From the NCBI RefSeq assembly GCF_000158095.2, contig NZ_CM011002.1, positions 4,134,703 to 4,198,702 on the forward strand: a stretch of DNA of 64,000 nucleotides, in the 5' to 3' direction. Source of the stretch: Roseibium alexandrii DFL-11 (lineage in GTDB: Bacteria; Pseudomonadota; Alphaproteobacteria; Rhizobiales; Stappiaceae). Positions within the stretch are counted from its first letter, which is position 1, and every line of letters starts with the position of its first letter. The position numbers and the translations under genes were made by a program. The notes beneath the pieces are model-generated. The model made no database searches. It had not been told where the DNA came from and was given only the letters and a program-made list of their open reading frames with translations. This document shows positions 42,500 through 50,225 of this stretch, in pieces.

Positions 42500-44020
42500 A
42501 TGTGCGGACTTTGTCACAGTGCTCTTTGTGACGGGCTTGAGCATGCCCAAGACGGTACATTTGCCGCCGCTGCAGCATCCGGACCCGGTGGCACCACTTC
42601 CCTCAATTATATAATCGGGCAGTTGAACCGCGGTGATTACAGCTGGGGTGGCATTGCTGTTGTGACTTATTCTTTCGCCAAGGTTCTTCCAAGCTATGCG
42701 AAGGGCCTGGACGAGTACGACGGGTTCAACAGTTTCAATAGCCAGCAGATGGATATGGCGCGACTGGCTCTTGAGACATGGTCAGATGTCGCCGACATTA
42801 CCTTTCAGGAAAGCAATTCGTATTTCGCGCCGATCCGGTTTGCCAACTCTGATACGTTGGCGGACTATTCGGCGGCCCATGCGTACCTGCCGGGCTTTTC
42901 CTCTTGGGCCGGTGATGTGTGGGTGAACAGCGACTACGCATACAATACGTCTCCGGAAATCGGGAACTATGGGTACAAAGTCCTGGTTCACGAGATCGGC
43001 CACGCGATCGGCCAGCCACACCCGGGTGACTACAACGCCAGCGGCGGAAAGCTGAGCTATCAAAACAACGCCGCCTATGCCGAAGACAGTGCTCAATATT
43101 CGATCATGTCATATTGGGATGAGAGCCATACCGGTGCTGATTTCGGAGATGCTTTTGCCCAGACCCCGATGCTTCACGATATCTTGGCTATCCAGGCAAA
43201 GTACGGCGTGAACATGTCGACGCGGACTGATGACACAGTTTACGGGTTTAACTCCAACACAGAGTCACCGATCTATGATTTCAGTCAGAACACAGCGCCG
43301 GTCTTTTCGATCTGGGACGCAGGTGGAATAGATACGATCGATTTCTCTGGCTATTTCGTCGATACGGTCATCAATCTGAATGAAGGTGGCTTCTCAAGCG
43401 CTGCCGGCCTTACCAACAATATCTCGATCGCCTATGGCGCTGTCATTGAAAACGCAATCGGTGGCGCGGGAGATGATGTCGTCATCGGTAACCAGTGGGA
43501 CAATCTGGTCGACGCCGGCGCTGGAAGTGACGTGTTCGTCCTTAACCAAAGTAGTTCGTCAGCAGACACCTACGTCTTTGACAATGGTGAGACAATTGTG
43601 TTCAGCGATCACGGTACGGACCGGCTGACCAATGTCGAAATCATTTTTTATGCCGATGCTGAGCTCGATGTTATCGCGCAAACGCAGGTGTCTATCCTAG
43701 AGTATGCCGCGAGTTATGAGGATGTCGAAGAGGCATTCGGCACGGATGAAGAGGCACTCTTTGACCACTTTGTCGAGTTCGGTTTAACCGAAGGCCGGAC
43801 GATCGATTTCTCCGCGCTTGATTACATTGCCTCGCATGAGGATTTGATCGAGGTCTTCGGGGCAGATGCTGAAGCGGGCGCCCGGCATTACATTGAGTTC
43901 GGCCGCGCTGAAAACCGGGAAATCACCTTTGACAGCGCGGCGTTCCTGGAGGCAAACCCCGAGTTGGTTCCGCTTCAGGGACAGGAGATCAATGCAGCGA
44001 AAATGTTCATAGAGCTGTAA
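42500..44020 (+). CDS. M10 serralysin-like secreted metallopeptidase
   Basis: A 506-residue zinc endopeptidase. The metzincin site HEIGHAIGQPHP gives His164, Glu165, His168 and His174, and the Met-turn is YSIMSYW. The start MCGLCHSALC has the Cys-rich N-terminus often seen on type I secreted alphaproteobacterial proteins. After the catalytic domain comes the serralysin C-terminal beta-roll region with only weak RTX repeats (GGAGDDVVIGNQWDNLVDAGAGSDVF). Two C-terminal repeats (YAASYEDVEEAFG...HFVEFGLTEGR and YIASHEDLIEVFG...HYIEFGRAENR, about 395-490) are of the same type as the N-terminal repeats of the neighbouring RTX protein. No clear ribosome site at ATG 42500. Confidence 0.9.
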   Translation: MCGLCHSALCDGLEHAQDGTFAAAAASGPGGTTSLNYIIGQLNRGDYSWGGIAVVTYSFAKVLPSYAKGLDEYDGFNSFNSQQMDMARLALETWSDVADITFQESNSYFAPIRFANSDTLADYSAAHAYLPGFSSWAGDVWVNSDYAYNTSPEIGNYGYKVLVHEIGHAIGQPHPGDYNASGGKLSYQNNAAYAEDSAQYSIMSYWDESHTGADFGDAFAQTPMLHDILAIQAKYGVNMSTRTDDTVYGFNSNTESPIYDFSQNTAPVFSIWDAGGIDTIDFSGYFVDTVINLNEGGFSSAAGLTNNISIAYGAVIENAIGGAGDDVVIGNQWDNLVDAGAGSDVFVLNQSSSSADTYVFDNGETIVFSDHGTDRLTNVEIIFYADAELDVIAQTQVSILEYAASYEDVEEAFGTDEEALFDHFVEFGLTEGRTIDFSALDYIASHEDLIEVFGADAEAGARHYIEFGRAENREITFDSAAFLEANPELVPLQGQEINAAKMFIEL

Positions 44021-44171
44021 TCACCAGACTGGTGCCGCGATTGGTATTCGTTGAGATCCGAAACGCAGCTTGCACCATTTCGGTACTGGTTTGTTTACCC
44101 TTGGTTTCGAACCCTTCGCGGGCCGAATTTCGTTAGGTGACTTTTTGCGTTGCAGCAGGTATGGAGGCGAT

Positions 44172-44750
44172 ATGATCAGACGCCTCTATGACTGGACCTT
44201 GTCCCTTGCTGCCGGACCTCGCGCACCTACAGCGCTCGGGTCGGTTTCGTTTGTCGAAAGCTCGTTCTTTCCGATCCCGCCGGACATCTTGTTGATCCCG
44301 ATGGTCATCGCCCGGCGCGAGAAGGCCTGGTGGTATGCGTTGCTGTGCACGCTGACCTCTGTGGCCGGCGGCGTGTTCGGCTATTTCATCGGAATGTTCC
44401 TGTTTGAACAGGTCGCACAGCCGGTGCTCGCGTTCTATGGCAAACTCCACTACGTTGAGGAATTTCGCCATATCTTTGCCGAGTGGGGCTGGTGGTTCGT
44501 GTTCATCGCCGGTGTGACCCCGTTTCCCTACAAGGTGATTACGATCGCTTCAGGAGCGGCCGGGTTAAGTCTGCCGATCTTTATTCTTGCGAGCATTGTT
44601 TCCCGGGGGATCCGGTTCTTCATTGTGGCCGGGCTCTTGTATTTCTTCGGCCCGCCCATCAAGGACTTTATCGAGAAACGCCTCAGTCTTATGTTCACCC
44701 TGTTCGTGGTGCTTCTGGTCGGCGGTTTTGCCGCGCTGAAGTTTATCTAA
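44172..44750 (+). CDS. VTT-domain (YqaA/DedA-like) membrane protein
   Basis: A 192-residue inner-membrane protein of the YqaA branch of the SNARE-associated/VTT family. ATG 44172 follows GGAGG. Conserved segments: SFVESSFFPIPPDILLIPM at the first re-entrant loop, GGVFGYFIG and FIAGVTPFPYKVITIASGA with the family Pro/Lys residues. Four to five helices. Relatives help envelope homeostasis and lipid flipping. It is 14 bp upstream of dsbB, likely one operon. Confidence 0.9.
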   Translation: MIRRLYDWTLSLAAGPRAPTALGSVSFVESSFFPIPPDILLIPMVIARREKAWWYALLCTLTSVAGGVFGYFIGMFLFEQVAQPVLAFYGKLHYVEEFRHIFAEWGWWFVFIAGVTPFPYKVITIASGAAGLSLPIFILASIVSRGIRFFIVAGLLYFFGPPIKDFIEKRLSLMFTLFVVLLVGGFAALKFI

Positions 44751-44764
44751 GCAAAGGGGATCCG

Positions 44765-45289
44765 ATGTCCGCTGAAAAATTGGCTCAGTCGTTGACACTC
44801 CTTTTATTGGCCGGTGGCGTTGTGGTGATTGGAACGGCTTGGGGATATCAGGTGCTCGGCGGGTATGTCCCCTGCAAGCTGTGTTTGGAGCAGCGAATTC
44901 CTTATTATATCGGGTTGCCTATGGCTCTTGTTGCATTGGGTGCCCTGGTGTCAGGTCGCAAAGGGATTGCCGCGATCCTGTTGCTGGTAGTCGCGGCAGT
45001 GTTCGCCTATGGGGCTGGTCTCGGGATTTATCAGGCCGGGGCGGAATGGCAGTTCTGGGATGGGCCAAATGATTGCGGCGGCGGCACTGCGGCTCCGGCA
45101 TCTGCTGCCAACATGCTGCAAGCCTTGCAATCGACCCGGGTTGTCAGCTGCACGGAAGCAAGCTGGAGGATGTTGGGCCTGTCCTTTGCAGGGTGGAATG
45201 CTGTCGCATCTGCCGGGTTGGCCGGCCTTGGAGTTCTTGCCGCCGGGATTTTGAAATTCCGGCGTAGCATGGCAAAGTCACCAGCATGA
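44765..45289 (+). CDS. dsbB: Disulfide bond formation protein DsbB
   Basis: Inner-membrane quinone-linked thiol oxidase that re-oxidises DsbA. The 174-residue protein has four helices, the first cysteine pair in VPCKLCLEQRIPYY and the second in NDCGGGT...VVSCTEASW, as needed for electron relay. ATG 44765 follows AAGGGGA. The stop overlaps the next gene by ATGA. No dsbA is adjacent. Confidence 0.92.
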   Translation: MSAEKLAQSLTLLLLAGGVVVIGTAWGYQVLGGYVPCKLCLEQRIPYYIGLPMALVALGALVSGRKGIAAILLLVVAAVFAYGAGLGIYQAGAEWQFWDGPNDCGGGTAAPASAANMLQALQSTRVVSCTEASWRMLGLSFAGWNAVASAGLAGLGVLAAGILKFRRSMAKSPA

Positions 45290-45543
45290 GCACATCAAAA
45301 CACAAGGCCGATCAGGAAAGGCGCGACGAGGCGCTGAGAGCGATTGATCGCGCGCAGGTTGAAAGTGAAACGGTCGTTGGCTCGACCTTTGTCCGCATGG
45401 CCGATCGGGCACGCAGTCACATGAGCGCGGCCGATAAGGATGCCGATGACCACATCGAAGTCTGGGGCACGCGCATCGGCCGGTCGCTTGGGTTGATATT
45501 TGCAATTGGTCTGGTGATTTACCTTGCCGTTACCTACCTTTAG
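45286..45543 (+). CDS. Small membrane-anchored protein of unknown function
   Basis: An 85-residue protein. The first 60 residues are highly charged and helical (DQERRDEALRAIDRAQVESE), the last 20 form a single membrane helix (LGLIFAIGLVIYLAVTYL). Its ATG overlaps the dsbB stop, so it is translated with dsbB, which supports that it is real. No family recognised; the RIGRSLGLIFAIGLVI end might assist DsbB or an assembly complex, but that is speculation. Confidence 0.75.
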   Translation: MSTSKHKADQERRDEALRAIDRAQVESETVVGSTFVRMADRARSHMSAADKDADDHIEVWGTRIGRSLGLIFAIGLVIYLAVTYL

Positions 45544-45614
45544 GTAATCTTCCAACTGAGTTGGGAGGCTCGCGAAAAAGGAAATACAGTGCTCACTGGA
45601 GCCTGGAACAAAAT

Positions 45615-46049
45615 ATGGCGTCAATTCATCCAATCAGCCGAAGCCACTGGACCGACCTCCAAGCGCCGGACCTGAAAGACTTTGAGGCAATGGCCAGTGA
45701 AACACTGGCAACCATGCCCGACGATCTGTTGCTTCGCTGCGGCAATTTGCAGATCACACTTGCCGAATATGCACCTGATGATGTCCTCGATGCGTTGTCG
45801 ATCGAGGATCCGCACGATCTGCTTGGATTATTTGAAGGTGTCGGCTTGGACGAGGGCGAAGAGCTGTCCCATACGGGGCAGATGCCAAATCGTATCTGGC
45901 TCTTCCGCCGGCCCATTCTGGATTATTGGGCCGCAATGGACGAAACGCTCGGAGATGTGGTCGCCCATGTGCTTATCCATGAGATCGGTCACCATTTCGG
46001 TTTGAGCGATCAGGACATGGAGCGTCTTGAGGCCGCTGCCGACAGGTGA
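45615..46049 (+). CDS. Metallopeptidase-family (zincin-like) small protein
   Basis: A 144-residue minimal zincin of the type often annotated as metallopeptidase family protein (COG3824-like). HEIGHHFGLSDQDMERLE provides HExxH and a downstream acidic residue; LPNRIWLFRRPIL-like PNRIWLFRRPILDYW precedes it. ATG 45615 (MASIHPIS) begins the conserved block; a longer frame upstream starts with a GTG-like region. Activity unproven. Last of the dsbB run, convergent with ppa. Confidence 0.85.
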   Translation: MASIHPISRSHWTDLQAPDLKDFEAMASETLATMPDDLLLRCGNLQITLAEYAPDDVLDALSIEDPHDLLGLFEGVGLDEGEELSHTGQMPNRIWLFRRPILDYWAAMDETLGDVVAHVLIHEIGHHFGLSDQDMERLEAAADR

Positions 46050-46088
46050 TGCAGCGGCAGCAGCCTCAAGGATAGTGTGGGTCTGCGC

Positions 46089-46628
46089 TTATTCGGCAGC
46101 TTCCGTCTTGGCGCGCTCGATTGATTCCACAATCATGCGTTTTGCAGCTTCTGCACCTTCAATACCCGTCACTTTCACCCATTTTCCGGGCTCCAGATCT
46201 TTGTAGTGCTCAAAGAAGTGCTTCACCTGATCGATGGTGATTTGCGGCATATCGGTAATGTCGGAAACACCGTCATAGCGCTTGGTAATCTTGTGGCTTG
46301 GAACCGCAATGATCTTTTCGTCCTGGCCAGACTCGTCTTCCATCAGGAGAACGCCAATTGGACGGCAGGTCATGATGGCGCCGGGCACGACAGGCCGCTG
46401 GTTGACGACAACCACGTCGATCGGATCGCCATCGCCGCAAAGTGTGTGCGGGACGAAGCCGTAGTTCCCCGGATAGCGCATGGGCGTGTAGAGGAAGCGG
46501 TCGACATACATCGCGCCTGCTTCTTTATCCATCTCATACTTGATCGGTTCACCGCCAACGGGAACCTCAACAATCACGTTAATTTCTTCCGGCGGGTTTT
46601 TGCCAATCGGCACGGCGTCGATACGCAT
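46089..46628 (-). CDS. ppa: Inorganic pyrophosphatase
   Basis: Hydrolyses pyrophosphate to phosphate, pulling biosynthetic reactions forward. The 179-residue protein is a standard family I enzyme: [18 protein letters not shown], the [12 protein letters not shown] segment and the metal-binding signature [11 protein letters not shown] with its three aspartates, then [14 protein letters not shown] 46628 follows AGGAGTTCAC. Confidence 0.97.
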   Translation of the reverse strand: MRIDAVPIGKNPPEEINVIVEVPVGGEPIKYEMDKEAGAMYVDRFLYTPMRYPGNYGFVPHTLCGDGDPIDVVVVNQRPVVPGAIMTCRPIGVLLMEDESGQDEKIIAVPSHKITKRYDGVSDITDMPQITIDQVKHFFEHYKDLEPGKWVKVTGIEGAEAAKRMIVESIERAKTEAAE

Positions 46629-46780
46629 CTGTGAACTCCTGTTGGATCGTTGCGCCGTCTATCGCAATCCAAAGGCAGAAGTTCAAGTCTTTAGTTTTGC
46701 ATTGCACCTAATTGATTAATGACCCGGAAGTGGCGCGGGCGCACCAGATCCTGTACTTGGAAATCACTACGGTGAAGCTG

Positions 46781-47299
46781 TCAGAGCGTTCGCCGCGGCC
46801 AGATGTATATGAGTAATTCGAGCCGCCTCCCGCCAATCCGGTGCCATGATTTCCCGGCGACCTGACCGCCCAACGCACGATAGAACTCCCTGGCAGGCGT
46901 GTTGTCGCTGAGCACCTGAACGGCAAGCCCTGAGCCATGTCGCTCCAGAAATGATGCCCGGATGTCTTCAAACAGCCTGCGGCCGAAACCAAGGCCCTGA
47001 TACTCGGGTTTGAGATATAGTTCGTATATCTCGCCATCCATGCTGGTATTCGTAAGTCGGCACGGGCCAAAGGTGGCATATCCTGCTGGCACATCAGCGA
47101 CGGATAGGATCTTGATGTTGACGCCGCGCGCCAAAGCTCCGCGCCACCAGTTTTCGCCCCGCCTTGAGACCATTCGCTGAAGGTCAAGGCCATGTAGTAC
47201 GCCGCGATAAGCGCCGAGCCAGGCTTCGCTATGGATGCTGGCGAGCGCTTCGCAGTCTGCTGGTCTCGCCGCACGAAGATCGATCAGATCAAGGGTCAT
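46781..47299 (-). CDS. GNAT-family N-acetyltransferase
   Basis: A 172-residue acetyltransferase. Motifs: LRAARPADCEALASIHSEAW, EIYELYLKPEYQGLGFGRRLFEDI (acetyl-CoA loop QGLGFG) and VLSDNTPAREFYRALGG. ATG 47299 fits the fold start; the longer frame reaching 47683 lacks coding character. The substrate is unknown. Confidence 0.9.
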   Translation of the reverse strand: MTLDLIDLRAARPADCEALASIHSEAWLGAYRGVLHGLDLQRMVSRRGENWWRGALARGVNIKILSVADVPAGYATFGPCRLTNTSMDGEIYELYLKPEYQGLGFGRRLFEDIRASFLERHGSGLAVQVLSDNTPAREFYRALGGQVAGKSWHRIGGRRLELLIYIWPRRTL

Positions 47300-47815
47300 C
47301 TTGGGCAGAAGAATACTACAAGCCGTCCGTAGGGGAAGCTTGAAACGTTTTCGGTTTGGGAAAACTGCCGGAATTCTTGGACTTGCCGCCAGAGGTGTCC
47401 GGTAATGAAAAGGGCCGGCGTGTTGCCGGCCCTTCAGTTGCCTTGATGTTTGACTCAAAAAATCTGGTCGCTCTACATTCACCACGGGGGGCTGGGGGGC
47501 TATTGCATACCGCGGTGCCCGTAGACCGTTCCCATCAAGGTATGAGAATAATATGGGTGTGCTTTTTGGCTGGCCAAGGGCTGGAATGCGGCGAAAACAT
47601 GAAAATTTTGGTATTCTTTCTTGAAAAGTTGACCTAACGTCAGTTTTTGATGTTTTTCGGTCACGATAGGTGAATGAAAGCAACAGTTTCTCAGCTTTCT
47701 ACCGGCCTGCACTTGCAATTCGCGGCGAACCGCGACCATCATGACATCTGGATGACTTCGCCGGGCAAACGCTGACAGCAGTGCATCGTGCAAGGCGGTT
47801 CAAGAGGGAGGCGGA
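47300..47815. other. Intergenic region with a stand-alone hairpin
   Basis: About 515 bp between divergent genes. It contains a terminator-like hairpin at 47411-47433 facing the minus strand and a T/A-rich stretch near 47600-47660. No protein gene was recognised; a minus-strand small RNA ending at the hairpin is possible. Confidence 0.4.
47411..47433 (-). terminator. Orphan Rho-independent terminator
   Basis: AGGGCCGGC and GCCGGCCCT (9-bp perfect stem, 5-nt loop) followed on the minus strand by TTTTCATT. There is no minus-strand gene immediately upstream of it. Confidence 0.6.
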
Positions 47816-48205
47816 ATGAGCGAAGCCGATGACAGCGCATCTCAGCACAGCCGGAGCTTGAGCCTCAACGGATCTGGGCAAAAAGCTCCACCCTCCTTAC
47901 CAGTGGTGTCGTTCAACCGCCGGGAACTTGATATCATCTTGAGGCTCTATGGCCGCATGGTCGCTGATGGTGAGTGGCGGGACTACGCAATTGACATTCT
48001 GAATGACAGGGCTGTTTTCTCGATTTTCCGCCGCGCCTCTGAAATGCCTCTCTATCGCATCGAAAAGGACCCTAAACTTGCTCGGCGGCAGGGCGCATAT
48101 TCGGTCGTTGCGACCGGTGGCATGATCCTGAAACGTGGCCACGAACTGGCGCAGGTCCTAAGGGTTCTGGAAAAGAAAAAGCATCTCCGGGTCGTCGACG
48201 CCTGA
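47816..48205 (+). CDS. DUF2794 protein
   Basis: A 129-residue protein of the alphaproteobacterial DUF2794 family. After a Ser-rich N-terminus the conserved block VVSFNRRELDIILRLYGRMVADGEWRDYAID is clear, ending with RRQGAYSVVATGGMILKRGHELAQVLRVL. ATG 47816 follows GGGAGGCGGA. The function of the family is not established. Confidence 0.88.
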   Translation: MSEADDSASQHSRSLSLNGSGQKAPPSLPVVSFNRRELDIILRLYGRMVADGEWRDYAIDILNDRAVFSIFRRASEMPLYRIEKDPKLARRQGAYSVVATGGMILKRGHELAQVLRVLEKKKHLRVVDA

Positions 48206-48324
48206 CAGCTTGACGCTCAGAACCAAAGCGGAGCTGTCCCCTTCGAAGTTGAAGTCGCTACGGACAGATTTTCGAGACCTAACCATCTGAGAATTGTAAG
48301 CGACATTTCTTGTCGTAAGACAAA

Positions 48325-48350
48325 AAAGCCCGGCTCAATGGCCGGGCTTT
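48325..48350. terminator. Bidirectional terminator between DUF2794 and Bax inhibitor-1 genes
   Basis: AAAGCCCGGC and GCCGGGCTTT form a perfect 10-bp stem around TCAATG, with an A-run on the left giving TTTTTTG on the minus strand. It serves the Bax-inhibitor gene and may also stop plus-strand transcription. Confidence 0.88.
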
Positions 48351-48373
48351 CTACGTTTATGATGGAGCGCAAA

Positions 48374-49138
48374 TTATTCGCGGTTGCCGAACAGCTGCAG
48401 CAGCATCAGGAACATGTTGATGAAGTCGAGGTACAGACGCAGAGCGCCCATCACGGACTTCTTGGTGGCAACTTCACCAGAGTCGCCCTCGTAGTACATT
48501 TCCTTGATCTGCTGCGTGTCGTAGGCGGTCAAGCCAGCGAATACGAGAACACCGACCACTGAAATCGCGAACTGAAGCGCGGAAGATCCGAGGAAGATGT
48601 TCACCAGAGACGCGATCACGATGCCAATCAGGCCCATGAACAGGAACGAACCCCAGGCGGACAGGTCTTTTTTCGTGGTGTAGCCGAAGATGCTCAGCGC
48701 GCCGAAGGAAGCTGCGGTGATGAAGAACACGCGTGCGATCGATCCACCTGTATAGACCATGAAGATCGAGGACAGCGATACACCCATCAGTGCGGAGTAG
48801 ATGAGGAACATCGTCCGAGCGGTAGACGCGCTCATGGACTGGATCCGGAATGAGAGCCAAAGCACCATGCCGAGCGGCGCCAGCATGACCACCCACTTGA
48901 GCGGTGAGGCGAAAATGGCGTTGCCGAGCGGTGTCAAACCTACGATCGAGCCGGCGTCGTTGGTCACGACGGACATCATGTAGGTGCCGATGGCAAAGAA
49001 ACCGGTCAGCGCGAGGCCGAAGGTCATGTAGTTGTAAACGCCCAGCATGTAGGCGCGCAGGCCCTGATCGATGCCGGCCTCGGCACGAGCGCCGGCAACC
49101 GAGTAAGCGCCTTGAGATTGGCGGTCAAAGGTCGACAT
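48374..49138 (-). CDS. Bax inhibitor-1/YccA-family membrane protein
   Basis: A 254-residue protein with seven membrane helices. Family features: QGLRAYMLGVYNYMTFGLALTGF near the N-terminus, MGVSLSSIF in the middle and the acidic late helix (GLTAYDTQQIKEMYYEGDSG) preceding a C-terminal helix with RLYLDFINMFLMLLQL. Bacterial members (YccA, YbhL, BsYetJ) modulate FtsH or conduct calcium; the role here is not known. Confidence 0.94.
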   Translation of the reverse strand: MSTFDRQSQGAYSVAGARAEAGIDQGLRAYMLGVYNYMTFGLALTGFFAIGTYMMSVVTNDAGSIVGLTPLGNAIFASPLKWVVMLAPLGMVLWLSFRIQSMSASTARTMFLIYSALMGVSLSSIFMVYTGGSIARVFFITAASFGALSIFGYTTKKDLSAWGSFLFMGLIGIVIASLVNIFLGSSALQFAISVVGVLVFAGLTAYDTQQIKEMYYEGDSGEVATKKSVMGALRLYLDFINMFLMLLQLFGNRE

Positions 49139-49307
49139 GGTCTTAAAATTCCCCTTCGTTCAAAACTTGTGCACGCAGGGAGTCCTGCAGCACAGCTCCC
49201 TCAACATATGGGAGAATACGGACCCTAGCACAAGATGACTTTCCTGAAAAAATCGCAATCTTTCTGCTACGGCCCGTATTTCTGGCCCTTATGATTAAGA
49301 AGAGTTC

Positions 49308-50081
49308 TTATTTCATGGCTTTAAGACGGCTTTCGATCTGCCGGTCGCAAGTGCCTTGTGGCCAGCGGAAAATTTCTTCTGCCTTGAAATCCATAACTTC
49401 TTTTGTGGTGTCGCGCATGACTTCCGGCGTTACGCCCGGCTTGAACCATTGAAGAACACCATAATCGCCGCCAGCATCCGTGAAAAACGCCAAGGGTTTG
49501 CCGTCTTCCATGATCCCGACACGGCCCACGCGAACATCTTCGACGGTCACATTGCGCGCGTTTCCATCAATGGTCAGCTTGGATTTGGTCAGGCGAAGCT
49601 TTTTGCCGGCAGATTGCGGTGTGCCGGCCCAGGTGCCGCCGGTCAGCCGGTTGCCCTTGTTTTCAACCGAAAGACAGGAATTCTTGTAGTTCGGGATCGA
49701 CAAGCGATTGGCGGAAACCTCGATTGGATCCTTGCCCTTCTCAGAGATGGTGTATTTCATCTCATGCTCACCGGTGCGGTAAACGCGGATGCCAACCGGC
49801 GTGAAGCCACTATCTCCGATGGAACGGGTGAAGAAGTCGAATTGGTTGGCGTCGTTCGTTCCCGCACGCCGGTAAAGCCAGCGCTTCGGCAGGCCGTTTT
49901 CCCAAACCAGCCAGTCACTGACAACGAGGCCGCGCTTCCCGGCCGGATCATTCAGCTGCCAAACACCGGTGTGAAACGGGCTTTCAGCCTGAGCTGACGG
50001 CACGGCTGTCAGCATGGTCAATGCTGTAACCGATGCCGCAAAAGTGGTCTTAAACATGGATTTCAAACGATAGCCCGGCAT
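49308..50081 (-). CDS. Exported protein of unknown function
   Basis: A 257-residue protein with a signal peptide (TTFAASVTALTMLTAVPSAQAES). ATG 50081 has AGGGG about 8 nt upstream; ATG 50057 is an alternative start nearer the hydrophobic stretch. The mature part is polar and beta-rich (GVWQLNDPAGKRGLVVSDW, PNYKNSCLSVENKGNRLTGGTW) with only two cysteines and no motif recognised. It is followed by an intergenic gap and precedes the Bax-inhibitor gene on the same strand. Confidence 0.8.
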   Translation of the reverse strand: MPGYRLKSMFKTTFAASVTALTMLTAVPSAQAESPFHTGVWQLNDPAGKRGLVVSDWLVWENGLPKRWLYRRAGTNDANQFDFFTRSIGDSGFTPVGIRVYRTGEHEMKYTISEKGKDPIEVSANRLSIPNYKNSCLSVENKGNRLTGGTWAGTPQSAGKKLRLTKSKLTIDGNARNVTVEDVRVGRVGIMEDGKPLAFFTDAGGDYGVLQWFKPGVTPEVMRDTTKEVMDFKAEEIFRWPQGTCDRQIESRLKAMK

Positions 50082-50225
50082 TTCGGAGTGCCCCTTCAAG
50101 AGATAAATCTCTCTTCCGATATCCAAGATAACCGCATGACGCAAGGTGCGCCGGTTGCAATCCGGCGCACATTCGCGGTGAGTTTGATGAAATTTTTCTG
50201 ACGGTTAACGCCGTCTTTGGCTATA

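Noticed and set aside
47500-47793. 97-codon minus-strand frame between the acetyltransferase and DUF2794 genes
   Set aside because: No ribosome site and composition unlike coding sequence, though a small RNA in the area remains possible.
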